A stretch of DNA of 64,000 nucleotides from Lachnospiraceae bacterium (GTDB taxonomy: Bacteria; Bacillota; Clostridia; Lachnospirales; Lachnospiraceae). How positions within the stretch are numbered: position 1 is the stretch's first letter; each line of letters starts with the position of its first letter. The notes under the pieces are model-generated. The model worked only from the letters and a program-made list of their open reading frames with translations, was not told the DNA's origin and searched no databases. The translations under genes and the position numbers were made by a program. Below, one piece after another: positions 18,250 through 26,437 of the stretch. The stretch is from the NCBI GenBank assembly GCA_017620155.1, contig JAFZQY010000068.1, positions 1 to 64,000 on the forward strand, given 5' to 3'.

Positions 18250-19274
18250 TGAAAGTATCAATAATTATACCTGTATTTAATAAAGCGCCATATGTAAGGG
18301 AGTGTTTCGACTCCCTGGTGGGTCAGACGTACCCCGATATCGAGATCATCCTGACCGATGACGGATCGACTGACGGAAGTGCCGAAATATGCGATGAATA
18401 CGCCGCTGCGCACGATAATGTCATCAGCATCCATGCTCACGGCGAAGGCCCGGCAGCGGCCTGTAAGAGTGGTCTTGAGAAAGCTACGGGCGACTATGTA
18501 TGTTTCGTGGACAGCGATGACTGGGTCGATACGGATATGATCGAGCGCCTGATGGAGCATGCGACCGGCGGGCCCGAGGAGATGGTCTTAAGCGACTATG
18601 TCATAGAGCGCACCGACGGCAGCAAAACATACGTATATCAGGACATCGCTCCCGGCGAATACTATCAGGAAGAGATCATGGAGAAAGTGATCCCCAGGCT
18701 TTGGGGGCTGGAGGATCGGGCGGTATCCCAGTCCAGATGCATGAAGCTTTATTCAATGGACCTGGCCCGCAACAACATCAATTACCCCGATCCGGATCTG
18801 AAATTTGCCGAGGATGCCGCTTTTCTGATCCCCTGTGTGCTGGATGCCGACAGGCTGTACTTCCTGGATCACGCCGCCATGTACCATTACAGGTTTGTAA
18901 ACGATTCGGCGGTCCACCGCTATACGCCTTATCTTACCGAGAACATCACGCGTGTTAGATCCATAATCAGGAAAGCCATTTCCGATAAATTCTGGGATGA
19001 ACCGGAGACCATGGAAAGGCTCCTTGAGGATTACAGAGCGGAGAGCGTAATACAGCTCATATTTGCGATCAAAAACGAGCTGCGCGGCGACAAGCCCGGA
19101 TATATCAATAAGATAAGGAACCTGTGTAAGGATCATGAGAATGCGGAAGTGATCCGGGAAAAACCGGTAAGGATCAAGCATCCGTTCAACCTGCTGATCT
19201 ACCACACGATGAAGCACCCGACCAGGCTAAACTGCAGGATACTGAGGCTGCTCATGGATCTGCATGAGAAATGA
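18249..19274 (+). CDS. GT2-family glycosyltransferase, GTG start
   Basis: This 341-residue GT-A enzyme has 'SIIIPVFNKAPYVRECFDSL', 'DDGSTDGSAEICDEY' and the DxD-type 'FVDSDDWVD'. It uses an activated nucleotide sugar to extend the lipid-linked unit. GTG 18249 overlaps the preceding TAG by one base (GTAGTG), leaving no better start upstream. The C-terminal 100 residues are basic and helical, suggesting membrane association. The donor sugar is unknown. Confidence 0.85.
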   Translation: MKVSIIIPVFNKAPYVRECFDSLVGQTYPDIEIILTDDGSTDGSAEICDEYAAAHDNVISIHAHGEGPAAACKSGLEKATGDYVCFVDSDDWVDTDMIERLMEHATGGPEEMVLSDYVIERTDGSKTYVYQDIAPGEYYQEEIMEKVIPRLWGLEDRAVSQSRCMKLYSMDLARNNINYPDPDLKFAEDAAFLIPCVLDADRLYFLDHAAMYHYRFVNDSAVHRYTPYLTENITRVRSIIRKAISDKFWDEPETMERLLEDYRAESVIQLIFAIKNELRGDKPGYINKIRNLCKDHENAEVIREKPVRIKHPFNLLIYHTMKHPTRLNCRILRLLMDLHEK

Positions 19275-19325
19275 CACTCAAATGCGAGTTATGACGGATG
19301 TTCGCCGAATATATGAGAGAAGAAA

Positions 19326-20342
19326 ATGAGCACACCTATTATCACGGTCATAGTACCGATCTTTAATGAATCAGAATATATAGACAGATGCATGAATTCC
19401 CTGCAGGCACAGACTCACAGGAGATTACAGATAATCCTTGTGGATGGCGGCTCTACGGACGGAAGCGGCGCTCTCTGCGACAAATGGGCGACCAAATGGA
19501 ACATGGGACCCGATTCCAACATGGGCATCGTCGAAGTCATACATACCGCCAACAAGGGTGTATCCGAATCCAGGAACAAGGGCCTTTCCCATGCTGCGGG
19601 GGAGTATGTTACCTTTCTTGACGGAGATGACTGGTTAGAGCCCGATGCGATATCGAAGATGTATAAGCTGATGGAAGAGAAGCAGGTAGATATGGCGGGC
19701 CTTAGCTTTATCAGTCGCTATCCGGGAGAGGAGAATTCGGAGAAAGTCGAGGCGGATGACGCATTTGACACCATGAGCGCCCGCGAGTTTCTGGCCGGGC
19801 ACATACTTAAGGGCGATGTACATGTCTGGGGCAGGCTTTATAAGAAAAGCCTGATCGGCGATCTGCGTTTCAGAAAAGACTTAACCATCGGCGAGGATAT
19901 GCTATTCGTCATCGAATATGTCAAAAAGTGCGACCGCGTGGCACATATGTCCTACCGCGGGTATGATTATTTCAGGAATCCCGGCGGAACGATGGCCAGG
20001 CCTTTTTCCGCATCATCGATGGACCAGGTGAAATGCTGGGATGAGGCGAGGCTGCTCCTTGCGCACGAGGGCGATGAGCTCTCGGACGGACCTGACCTTA
20101 GAGCAAACATGCTGATATCCGTCATGCTGACCGCATCACGCATGGCTCTCCTGGACCGTATCATCGTCACCGACGATGTTCACAAGGTATATATAAGGTC
20201 ACTCAGGGCGAAGATAAAAGAATATAAGAACCACGCCGCCATGAAGATTCTTGACCGCGGCTACAGATTTAAGGTCCGATTGTTCAGGCTTTTCCCGGGA
20301 TTATATATGTCCCTTTATCACAGACATAAGGCGGCGAAATGA
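19326..20342 (+). CDS. GT2-family glycosyltransferase
   Basis: The 338-residue protein has 'VIVPIFNESEYIDRCMNSLQ', 'DGGSTDGSGALCDKW' and 'FLDGDDWLE' as the metal/nucleotide site. 'GEDMLFVIEYVKK' matches the catalytic-base region of GT2. Its C-terminus ends in a basic amphipathic segment (RGYRFKVRLFRLFPGLYMSL). A 51-nt gap separates it from the first GT2; ATG 19326 follows GAGAGAAGAAA. It overlaps the next gene at ATGATG (20339-20344). The two GT2 proteins are related but clearly distinct. Confidence 0.85.
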   Translation: MSTPIITVIVPIFNESEYIDRCMNSLQAQTHRRLQIILVDGGSTDGSGALCDKWATKWNMGPDSNMGIVEVIHTANKGVSESRNKGLSHAAGEYVTFLDGDDWLEPDAISKMYKLMEEKQVDMAGLSFISRYPGEENSEKVEADDAFDTMSAREFLAGHILKGDVHVWGRLYKKSLIGDLRFRKDLTIGEDMLFVIEYVKKCDRVAHMSYRGYDYFRNPGGTMARPFSASSMDQVKCWDEARLLLAHEGDELSDGPDLRANMLISVMLTASRMALLDRIIVTDDVHKVYIRSLRAKIKEYKNHAAMKILDRGYRFKVRLFRLFPGLYMSLYHRHKAAK

Positions 20343-21532
20343 TGAATAATTATTTGATGTATATGCATGCAGGGAGCGCAAATCACGGCTGTGAAGCCAT
20401 AGTACGCTCCTTAAGCGCTATTCTGGGCGGAAAATCCGCACTTCTTTCCAATAATCCCGCTGAGGATAAGGCTGTAGGATTAGGTAAGATCTGCGATATC
20501 ATTCCCGCGAAGCATTACGAGGACAACTTTGTCCGTAAGGCTTACTATTATGCCTGCAGAAAGTTTTTGGACAGGCCCGATATGCAGATGGACTATGCGT
20601 ACAGGGGCGCGGCGCCGTATTCGAAGTATAAGATGGCGCTGTCGATAGGCGGAGATAACTACTGTTATGATGACGCTCTGGTAAACTTACGGGGCGCCAA
20701 TATTCTTTTTGCAAAAAATAACATTCCCACGGCCCTGGTCGGCTGTTCGGTTGAACCCGAAATCCTGAAACGCCCCGGGGTTGCTCACGATCTGTCGATG
20801 TATAAGTGCATCATCGCCCGCGAATCGATCTCTTACAAGGCTCTTTGTGAGGCTCTTCCCGAAAAAATGTCCGACCGGATCCATTTGCTGCCCGATCCCG
20901 CTTTTGCCCTGAAATGCAAAGAGTGCCCGGAACCGGAAGGATTTGTGAAGAGACACACGATCGGCATCAACATATCTCCGATGATCCTGAATTACGAATC
21001 GGCAGACAGGCCCGGGATCATCATCGCTAACTACAGGCATATGATAGAGACGATCCTGTCCGAGACTACGGATATGATCATGCTGATCCCCCATGTCGTG
21101 ACGCCTCTGTCCGATGACCGGAAAGCGATTCAGACGCTTTATGACCTGTTTTCCGATACCGGACGCGTCATAGTGATGCCGGATGCTCCCGCTGAGCAGC
21201 TCAAATACATGATAAGCCGCTGCAGACTGCTCATAGCGGCCAGAACTCACGCTTCGATAGCGGGATATTCCACATGCGTACCGACACTGGTGGTCGGATA
21301 TTCGGTGAAGGCAGCAGGCATCGCACTCGATCTTTTCGGACAGAGCGAAGGGTATGTTTGCCCCGTTCAGGAACTGAAGAAAGAAACCGATCTGACGGAC
21401 GGATACAGGTGGCTTGAAGATCACGCGTTCGAGCAGAAGGGCATCCTGAAGGAGCGGATCCGGCCCTGGATCGTCGATACGGAGCTGATAGCGGATGTGC
21501 TTAAGTCCGCTGCCCGTGAGGATGAAATATGA
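20339..21532 (+). CDS. polysaccharide pyruvyl transferase family protein
   Basis: The 397-residue protein has 'HAGSANHGCEAIVRSL' at the N-terminus, 'LSIGGDNYCYDD' and a C-terminal 'CRLLIAARTHASIAGYSTCVPTLVVGYSVKAAGI' type region. This is the pattern of the CsaB/PssM/WcaK family. These enzymes use PEP to add a pyruvate ketal to a sugar, giving the polymer a negative charge; some family members have other transfer roles. The gene is coupled to neighbours on both sides by 4-nt overlaps. Confidence 0.78.
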   Translation: MMNNYLMYMHAGSANHGCEAIVRSLSAILGGKSALLSNNPAEDKAVGLGKICDIIPAKHYEDNFVRKAYYYACRKFLDRPDMQMDYAYRGAAPYSKYKMALSIGGDNYCYDDALVNLRGANILFAKNNIPTALVGCSVEPEILKRPGVAHDLSMYKCIIARESISYKALCEALPEKMSDRIHLLPDPAFALKCKECPEPEGFVKRHTIGINISPMILNYESADRPGIIIANYRHMIETILSETTDMIMLIPHVVTPLSDDRKAIQTLYDLFSDTGRVIVMPDAPAEQLKYMISRCRLLIAARTHASIAGYSTCVPTLVVGYSVKAAGIALDLFGQSEGYVCPVQELKKETDLTDGYRWLEDHAFEQKGILKERIRPWIVDTELIADVLKSAAREDEI

Positions 21533-22656
21533 ATTACTACAGATCCCTAACTGAGGAGGCCGTAAGGCTGCTTGACATACCGGACGAGCCTGATATCTAT
21601 CACAGGATCAGGCGCTGGGCACGCGTGCACATAAAGCACGAGTCCGTGGCTCCGATAGATACCATGAACTGGCCCAAGGGCTGCCTTATGTGCGGCCTCG
21701 TCTACCAGGCCCGCATGAAAAAAGGGGCAGACAACACGGTAGACAGAGCTGCTTCCATATACGGAATGGCAGCGGTCCAGAGTCATATCGATAAATGGAT
21801 AGCCGCTGAGGCTCCGCTGTATTTCGTCGATGATGTGCTGGCAGGACAGGCGCTTCTGATGCTTGCCGATTTTTATAAGGATGACGATCCCGAGACCTAT
21901 ATGCGCTACATGAAGGTGGCTGACGGCATCATGAAGTTCCTGTATGACCATGATGCGGACGCAGAGGGCGTCCTTCCTTACAGGCCGGCCCAGAAGACCG
22001 GGCAGATATTTGCGGACAGCCTCGGCATGATTGTTCCTTTTGCGGTCCTCTACGGGCTGATGAAGCAGGATGATGATGCAATAGGCTTTGCCCGAAATCA
22101 GATAACATACGCTATGAAACATCTCGCGGATCCCGAGATAGGGCTTCCCTGGCATGTTTACAGTCTGGATGAGGCTTCAGCCGAAACCGGCGGGGCTGAT
22201 CCGGAAGCTAAGATATATGGAGCGCTCGGCTGGGGCCGCGCACTTGGCTGGATAATGTACGGTCTGGGCGCTTCCGCATGGGCATTTGACCTGTATCCGC
22301 CGAAAACGCCCGAAGCGATCAGGTCGTCCAAGACCTTTACGGCGCTTCTGGATCAGATGTCTGATATCGCGCTGCAATTTCGGCGTGAAGACGGGCTTTT
22401 CGGCAGCATAATACACGATCCAGAGACGCCTGCGGACACTTCCGCATCCGCGATGATATTATACGGAATCAAACAGCGCGACTACCGCGCGGAAAGAGGC
22501 GTAAAGCGCGAGTCCTACATTGACCCGATCCTGCCTTATATAGGCTCCGACGGCAAGGTTAAGGGCGCGCAGGGCGAATGCATGGGCATAGGACAGTATT
22601 CGGATACATACGGTTCATATCCGTGGTCCGTGGGCATGACTATGTTATTATTATGA
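21529..22656 (+). CDS. GH88/GH105-like (alpha/alpha)6-barrel glycoside hydrolase
   Basis: This 375-residue protein has a helical-barrel pattern: 'MNWPKGCLMCGLVYQARMKK' near 46-65, 'FVDDVLAGQALLMLADFY' with candidate catalytic Asp101/102, 'WGRALGWIMYGLGA', and a final 'YPWSVGMTMLLL'. It recalls unsaturated glucuronyl/rhamnogalacturonyl hydrolases, which remove the 4,5-unsaturated uronic acid left by a lyase. No signal peptide is seen, so it would act in the cytoplasm. Finding it between a pyruvyl transferase and a fucosyltransferase, joined to each by ATGA overlaps, is unexpected for a catabolic enzyme. It may edit or recycle uronate-containing intermediates, or be a non-hydrolytic relative. 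Confidence 0.68.
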   Translation: MNYYRSLTEEAVRLLDIPDEPDIYHRIRRWARVHIKHESVAPIDTMNWPKGCLMCGLVYQARMKKGADNTVDRAASIYGMAAVQSHIDKWIAAEAPLYFVDDVLAGQALLMLADFYKDDDPETYMRYMKVADGIMKFLYDHDADAEGVLPYRPAQKTGQIFADSLGMIVPFAVLYGLMKQDDDAIGFARNQITYAMKHLADPEIGLPWHVYSLDEASAETGGADPEAKIYGALGWGRALGWIMYGLGASAWAFDLYPPKTPEAIRSSKTFTALLDQMSDIALQFRREDGLFGSIIHDPETPADTSASAMILYGIKQRDYRAERGVKRESYIDPILPYIGSDGKVKGAQGECMGIGQYSDTYGSYPWSVGMTMLLL

Positions 22657-23570
22657 TCATAATCAGATTAATGGGCGGGCTTGGCAACCAGATGCAGCAG
22701 TACGCCCTCTACCGCAAGTTCATATCTCTCGGAAAAGAAGCCTGCCTGGACACTTCATGGTTCGTTCATGAGGCATCCCGGACGGATACTCCGCGAAAGC
22801 TGGAGTTAGACCGTTTCGTGAGCGCGGATTTCGAGGCTGCCGATGAGGCGGCCGTAAAGTCCGTCATAAGTCCCGGCATCCTGTCCCGGATCAGGACTAA
22901 GCTCAATCCTGCATCATCCCGCTATATACACGAAAACTCCATGTATCAGCCCGGGATCTTCGATATGGATGACTGTCTTCTCGAGGGCTACTGGAGCGCC
23001 GATAAGTATTATGCCGATATTCTCCCCGATCTTCGGGAAAAGTTTGATTTTGCCCCCATGCTTGATGCCGATCCCGCAAAAAAGACTCAGCTCGAAGAGG
23101 TGAAGAAGGCTATCGATGCAGCTCCTTTTTCATGCTCGGTCCATATCCGCCGCGGGGACTATCTTAAGCCGGGCATATCCGATCTTTTCGGCGGGGTTTC
23201 CACGGAAGAATACTATGAGACGGCATTTTCCTACATAAGGGAAGAGCATCCCGATGTGAAGTTCTTTATTTTTTCGGACGATCCTGAGTATGTCGCGGAT
23301 AAGTACGGCGAAGCGGCCGATTGCACCGCAATAGATGTTAATCACGGCCCTGACAGTCTTTTCGACATATATCTGATGAGCCTGTGTGATGCGCATATCT
23401 GCGCCAATTCCTCTTTCAGTTTCTGGGGAGCGCGCCTTGATACGCGCAGAGAAGAGGCCCTGTGCATAAGGCCTGCGATACATATGAGATCTCAGCGTTT
23501 TGACGAGGATCTCATGCACGATCTATGGAAAAACTGGATTCTGATCGACCCTGAAGGAAAGTTCAGGTGA
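22653..23570 (+). CDS. GT11-family fucosyltransferase-like protein (copy 2)
   Basis: The 305-residue protein begins MIIIRLMGGLGNQMQQYAL and has 'SVHIRRGDYLKPG' and 'NSSFSFWGARLD', all GT11 features. It differs from copy 1 over most of its length. ATG 22653 gives a 4-nt ATGA overlap with the hydrolase; an upstream in-frame ATG at 22578 only adds an unrelated 25-residue extension. This is the last gene of the glycan cluster, as the next gene is convergent. Confidence 0.85.
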   Translation: MIIIRLMGGLGNQMQQYALYRKFISLGKEACLDTSWFVHEASRTDTPRKLELDRFVSADFEAADEAAVKSVISPGILSRIRTKLNPASSRYIHENSMYQPGIFDMDDCLLEGYWSADKYYADILPDLREKFDFAPMLDADPAKKTQLEEVKKAIDAAPFSCSVHIRRGDYLKPGISDLFGGVSTEEYYETAFSYIREEHPDVKFFIFSDDPEYVADKYGEAADCTAIDVNHGPDSLFDIYLMSLCDAHICANSSFSFWGARLDTRREEALCIRPAIHMRSQRFDEDLMHDLWKNWILIDPEGKFR

Positions 23571-23580
23571 TCCTGCCTTC

Positions 23581-23622
23581 ACCGCGATTCCTCACATGAA
23601 GTTTCCGCGGTTATTTTTCTTT
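23581..23622 (+). terminator. possible terminator of the polysaccharide operon
   Basis: ACCGCG at 23581-23586 can pair with CGCGGT at 23606-23611, with a 19-nt loop, followed by TATTTTTCTTT. It lies just after the last GT11 gene and overlaps the last codons of the convergent gntR gene. The long loop makes it a moderate candidate. Confidence 0.38.
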
Positions 23623-24297
23623 GCTGAGCGCTATCTGCTTCATGATAGCGTATTCCTGATTATCGATATGGATACCGCATGCATTTGCGGCAGCTTCCTC
23701 GTCGCGGGCAGCTATGGCTGCATAGATATCGCTGTGCTCTTTTACGATCTGGTCATAAATCTCGGAATCCTTGAGATACTCGAACCTGTAGCGGTACATC
23801 TGCTCGGAAAGGTTATTTACGAGCTGCTTTAAGCGCCTGTTGGCAGTGGCGTCGATGATTATCTCGTGAAGAGTCACATCGCATGCTGCGATATGGGTAA
23901 GATCCTTTTTGGGCGCTTTTACGGCTTCTTCGAACTGTTCGCAGGCCTCTTTGAGGGAGTCTAGCTGCGCTTCGGTTATCCTTTTGCAGGCGAGGGACGC
24001 ACACAGCACATCCATGGCGCGTCTTACCTCCAGGACATCCTGAACGCTCTCAGCCGAGATGCTGGCGACCACGGCGCCTCGGGACGGACGTAAGGTGACC
24101 AGGCCCTCCTGTTCGAGCATGCGGATGGCTTCTCGCACGGGTGTGCGGCTTACACCGAAACGGCTGGCCAGATGTATCTCCATCAGACGCTCACCGGGAT
24201 CGAGCTCACCTGTCAGGATCGCGCGTCTTAAGGTATTGAACACCACTTCGTGAAGCGGAAGATATATGTTGGGATCAAGTTTAAAATCATCTTTCAT
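23611..24297 (-). CDS. GntR-family transcriptional regulator, FadR/FCD type
   Basis: The 228-residue protein has a GntR winged helix ('REAIRMLEQEGLVTLRPSRGAVVA' region; 'SRFGVSRTPVREAIR' is the recognition helix near 51-65). An all-helical FCD domain follows. Metal-type residues of FCD are plausible at D/H positions ('DVTLHEIIID', 'KEHSDIYAAI' and a late His). Such regulators bind small organic acids or sugar acids and palindromes of the TTGTATACAA type. It sits 15 nt downstream of ispE on the same strand, so both probably share the promoter at 25240-25248, where TTGTAT motifs suggest autoregulation. Its ligand is unknown. Confidence 0.85.
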   Translation of the reverse strand: MKDDFKLDPNIYLPLHEVVFNTLRRAILTGELDPGERLMEIHLASRFGVSRTPVREAIRMLEQEGLVTLRPSRGAVVASISAESVQDVLEVRRAMDVLCASLACKRITEAQLDSLKEACEQFEEAVKAPKKDLTHIAACDVTLHEIIIDATANRRLKQLVNNLSEQMYRYRFEYLKDSEIYDQIVKEHSDIYAAIAARDEEAAANACGIHIDNQEYAIMKQIALSKEK

Positions 24298-24312
24298 AGG
24301 TTACCCCCGTCA

Positions 24313-25206
24313 TCAGGACACGAAAACCGCGTCTGAAACATATATGTCAGGATAAAGCGCTTGTATGTGCGTAAGAGCCTGCAGGCAGGTCTCTTTGTCA
24401 TCGAAAAGTCCGAATACCGTCGGGCCCGATCCGCTCATGAGTGCTCCTTTGGCTCCCGCTGCACGCATTGCCTGCTCCAGCTCGGGAACTATGGAATGCT
24501 CCTGCGCGGTCACGTCTCTTAATACATTGCCGAGTTTAGCGGCCATCCCGGACAGATCCCGGTCTTTTATGGCGGATATCATCCCGTCAACATCGGGATG
24601 GTTTATATCGGGTGAGGAATCGATCTTTTTATACACATAGGCCGTCGATACATCGATATCGGGCTTGGCGATGAGGATGTATGTATCGGGAGGAGCCGGG
24701 ATCGGAGTGAGTTTTTCGCCGATTCCTTCGGCGAGCATGCTTCCTCCGAGGATGCAGTAGGGCACGTCGGCACCGATGGTAACACCTGTTACGCATAATT
24801 CCTCGTCAGTGTATCCGAGGTTCAGAAGCTTATTGACTCCGCGGAGCGTAGCAGCCGCATCGGAACTTCCGCCCGCCATTCCCGCAGCCATCGGGATGCG
24901 CTTGATCAGCGTTATATCCAGACCGATATATTTTGCATCTGCATCCGCAAGAAGCGCGCGTGCAGCTCTTACGATCAGGTTATCTTCTCCGCAATCAAGC
25001 TCGGTCACCGAGAGATTGTTATCCTCCATGTGACAGGTCAGACGTATGCCCGGCTTATCCGAGATCGTGATCGTCAGGTCATCATGGATGCTTATGGTCT
25101 CCATGACCATCCGTACTTCATGGTATCCGTTCGGAAGCCTGCCCGTGATATCCAGAGCCAGGTTTATCTTGGCATATGCGGTTTCTGTGACAGATTTTGC
25201 TAACAT
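24313..25206 (-). CDS. ispE: 4-diphosphocytidyl-2-C-methyl-D-erythritol kinase
   Basis: This 297-residue GHMP kinase phosphorylates CDP-ME in the non-mevalonate (MEP) isoprenoid pathway. It has 'AYAKINLALDITGRLPNGYHEV' near the N-terminus, the ATP loop 'PMAAGMAGGSSDAAATLRG' and 'GALMSGSGPTVFGLF' near the C-terminus. I place the start at ATG 25206; the frame extends 31 codons further up but that part is AT-rich and runs through the promoter. It forms a unit with gntR. The link with polymer synthesis may be indirect, since the MEP pathway supplies undecaprenyl phosphate. Confidence 0.93.
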   Translation of the reverse strand: MLAKSVTETAYAKINLALDITGRLPNGYHEVRMVMETISIHDDLTITISDKPGIRLTCHMEDNNLSVTELDCGEDNLIVRAARALLADADAKYIGLDITLIKRIPMAAGMAGGSSDAAATLRGVNKLLNLGYTDEELCVTGVTIGADVPYCILGGSMLAEGIGEKLTPIPAPPDTYILIAKPDIDVSTAYVYKKIDSSPDINHPDVDGMISAIKDRDLSGMAAKLGNVLRDVTAQEHSIVPELEQAMRAAGAKGALMSGSGPTVFGLFDDKETCLQALTHIQALYPDIYVSDAVFVS

Positions 25207-25214
25207 AATATATT

Positions 25215-25259
25215 TTGTATAAGATTGTATTTTGTATACATTATACCACAGGATTGTAT
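25215..25259 (-). promoter_or_regulatory. ispE-gntR promoter with four TTGTAT motifs (candidate GntR operator)
   Basis: On the minus strand an extended -10 (TGGTATAAT) covers 25248-25240. On the plus strand TTGTAT occurs at 25215-25220, 25225-25230, 25232-25237 and 25254-25259, and TGTATACA at 25233-25240 is a perfect palindrome. TTGTATACAA-like palindromes are common operators of FCD-type GntR proteins. Because such a regulator is the second gene of this operon, autoregulation is the simplest reading. No good -35 was seen. Confidence 0.5.
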
Positions 25260-25301
25260 TATTTTTTATCCATATGATATGATTTATCCTAACCCTCATT
25301 A

Positions 25302-25310
25302 TGATATTAT
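25302..25310 (+). promoter_or_regulatory. candidate extended -10 promoter for the DUF1934 gene
   Basis: TGATATTAT fits TGn plus a -10-like hexamer 57 nt before the DUF1934 start codon. No convincing -35 is present 17 nt upstream. It lies about 55 nt from the divergent ispE promoter. Confidence 0.3.
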
Positions 25311-25366
25311 CTGTTCAGGATTGACGGTCTCCGCGTGATTCCATCTGTCCGGACCGGAGGAAATAC

Positions 25367-25816
25367 ATGGACAAAGAAGTTCTGCTGGCTATGAAAGGGA
25401 TGCAGTTCGCCCTGAATGAAGACACAGGCGAGGGCGAACCTATAGAGATCATTACCAACGCCAGATATTACGAAAAGAATAATAGCCGTTATCTTATGTA
25501 TGACGAGATGCTCGAAGGCATAGAAGAGCCGATTTCGAATCTGGTCAAGTTCGGTCCCGATTCGATCGAGGTTACCAAGAAGGGCATGATCAATGTCCAT
25601 ATGGTATTTGAAGAGGGAAAGCAGAATCTGACGAGCTATCAGACCCCTTTTGGTTCATTGATGATAGGCATCAATACCCACAAGGTCGAAGTGACCGAGC
25701 ATGACGAATGCATACATTTGGAGGCTCAGTACGGCCTCGATATCAATTACGAGTTTCTTTCGGACTGCGTGATCAGCATGGACATCTCACCGAAGAACAA
25801 ACTCGATCTTTCCTGA
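25367..25816 (+). CDS. DUF1934 family protein (YwiB-like, calycin-type barrel)
   Basis: The 149-residue protein shows alternating beta-strand patterns ('EIITNARYYEKNNSRYLMYDE', 'INVHMVFEEGKQNLTSYQTPFG', 'HLEAQYGLDINYEF'), typical of the small DUF1934/YwiB family. It has no signal peptide and no membrane segment. The family's function is unknown; members are small cytoplasmic barrels of about 140-150 residues, so this is full length. GGAGG at 25355-25359 sits 7 nt before ATG 25367. It is a single-gene unit flanked by the ispE promoter and a terminator. Confidence 0.75.
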   Translation: MDKEVLLAMKGMQFALNEDTGEGEPIEIITNARYYEKNNSRYLMYDEMLEGIEEPISNLVKFGPDSIEVTKKGMINVHMVFEEGKQNLTSYQTPFGSLMIGINTHKVEVTEHDECIHLEAQYGLDINYEFLSDCVISMDISPKNKLDLS

Positions 25817-25823
25817 ACAAAAA

Positions 25824-25843
25824 ACGGGGGCTTTCGCCCCCGT
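25824..25843. terminator. bidirectional rho-independent terminator between convergent genes
   Basis: An 8-bp GC stem with a TTTC loop (ACGGGGGC TTTC GCCCCCGT) lies between the convergent DUF1934 and membrane-protein genes. The T-run is best on the minus strand (GTTTTTTGTT) and weaker on the plus strand (AAATTATTT). Confidence 0.85.
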
Positions 25844-25846
25844 AAA

Positions 25847-26332
25847 TTATTTGATCGGCTTCGCTCCGGCTTTCTCCTGAAGTTTGTCGACCTTCTCCTG
25901 GAATTTCGCTCTCCAGGATTTCTTTACAGGCTCATTGTTCTGGATATTTCCGTGCAATCCCTTGACTGAAGTGATATACAGACCGCTTATTGTAGCCTTT
26001 ACCTCTTTTTTGACGGGAATCGCGTCGAAGATCTTCTCATCCGAGATGAATGACATGATCTGAGGGCCTACTTTGGCCTTAACGATCGGAAGCTTGGAGC
26101 CGCGAAGATACTTGGGCGTCTGCTCGAGCACTGCCTGCGGAAGTCCGGCATCCCTAAGTTTCATGCGCTTTTTATCGATGATCAGCATGCTGACCGTCTG
26201 CTTCATCGCATCGAGCTGTTCCTGCTGCTCTTCCTGCTTCTTCTGGGTCTTCTTGCCCAGGAAATAAAGTACAACGATCGCCGCGATGAGCACTACGGTG
26301 ATCACTATCATGACTATCTGCCAAACCTGCAT
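25847..26332 (-). CDS. small single-pass membrane protein of unknown function
   Basis: The 161-residue protein has one N-terminal helix (VWQIVMIVITVVLIAAIVVLYFLG, residues 3-26), then a Lys/Gln/Glu-rich coiled coil (about 27-50). A soluble domain with 'GLPQAVLEQTPKYLRGSKLPIVKAKVGPQ' follows, and the C-terminal helix is basic. I do not recognise the family. The start ATG 26332 has GGAGGAAACACC immediately upstream, preferred over ATG 26371, which lies in the promoter. The gene is divergent from the NlpC/P60 gene and shares a compact promoter region with it, so a cell-envelope role is conceivable. Confidence 0.65.
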   Translation of the reverse strand: MQVWQIVMIVITVVLIAAIVVLYFLGKKTQKKQEEQQEQLDAMKQTVSMLIIDKKRMKLRDAGLPQAVLEQTPKYLRGSKLPIVKAKVGPQIMSFISDEKIFDAIPVKKEVKATISGLYITSVKGLHGNIQNNEPVKKSWRAKFQEKVDKLQEKAGAKPIK

Positions 26333-26373
26333 GGTGTTTCCTCCATCTTTATCGCTGAAAAAGTCTGTCAACT

Positions 26374-26382
26374 ATAATACCA
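26374..26382 (-). promoter_or_regulatory. extended -10 promoter for the small membrane protein gene
   Basis: TGGTATTAT reads on the minus strand from 26382 to 26374, 42 nt upstream of ATG 26332. TTGTCA at 26404-26399 could be a -35 with a 19-bp spacer. It faces a near mirror-image promoter on the plus strand. Confidence 0.5.
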
Positions 26383-26389
26383 CAATAAA

Positions 26390-26398
26390 TGGTATAAT
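26390..26398 (+). promoter_or_regulatory. extended -10 promoter for the NlpC/P60 gene
   Basis: TGGTATAAT at 26390-26398 would start RNA near 26405, at the first of the three inverted repeats. Together with the minus-strand promoter it forms ATACCA-CAATAAA-TGGTAT at 26377-26395, an inverted repeat that could bind a shared regulator. Confidence 0.5.
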
Positions 26399-26399
26399 G

Positions 26400-26437
26400 A
26401 CAATTATGAGCGAGTGTATTTTACGAGCCATAATTGT
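26400..26437. repeat. inverted-arm repeat unit 1 (constant core, 9-bp arms)
   Basis: The core AGCGAGTGTATTTTACGAGC (26409-26428) is flanked by perfectly complementary arms ACAATTATG and CATAATTGT. The 26-nt block 26406-26431 is repeated exactly at 26475-26500. The arms of the second copy have a different sequence but are again complementary. Confidence 0.85.

Noticed and set aside
25207..25299. 31-codon N-terminal extension of ispE
   Set aside because: The region is AT-rich, includes the promoter and operator-like motifs, and IspE proteins normally start close to AYAKINLAL.
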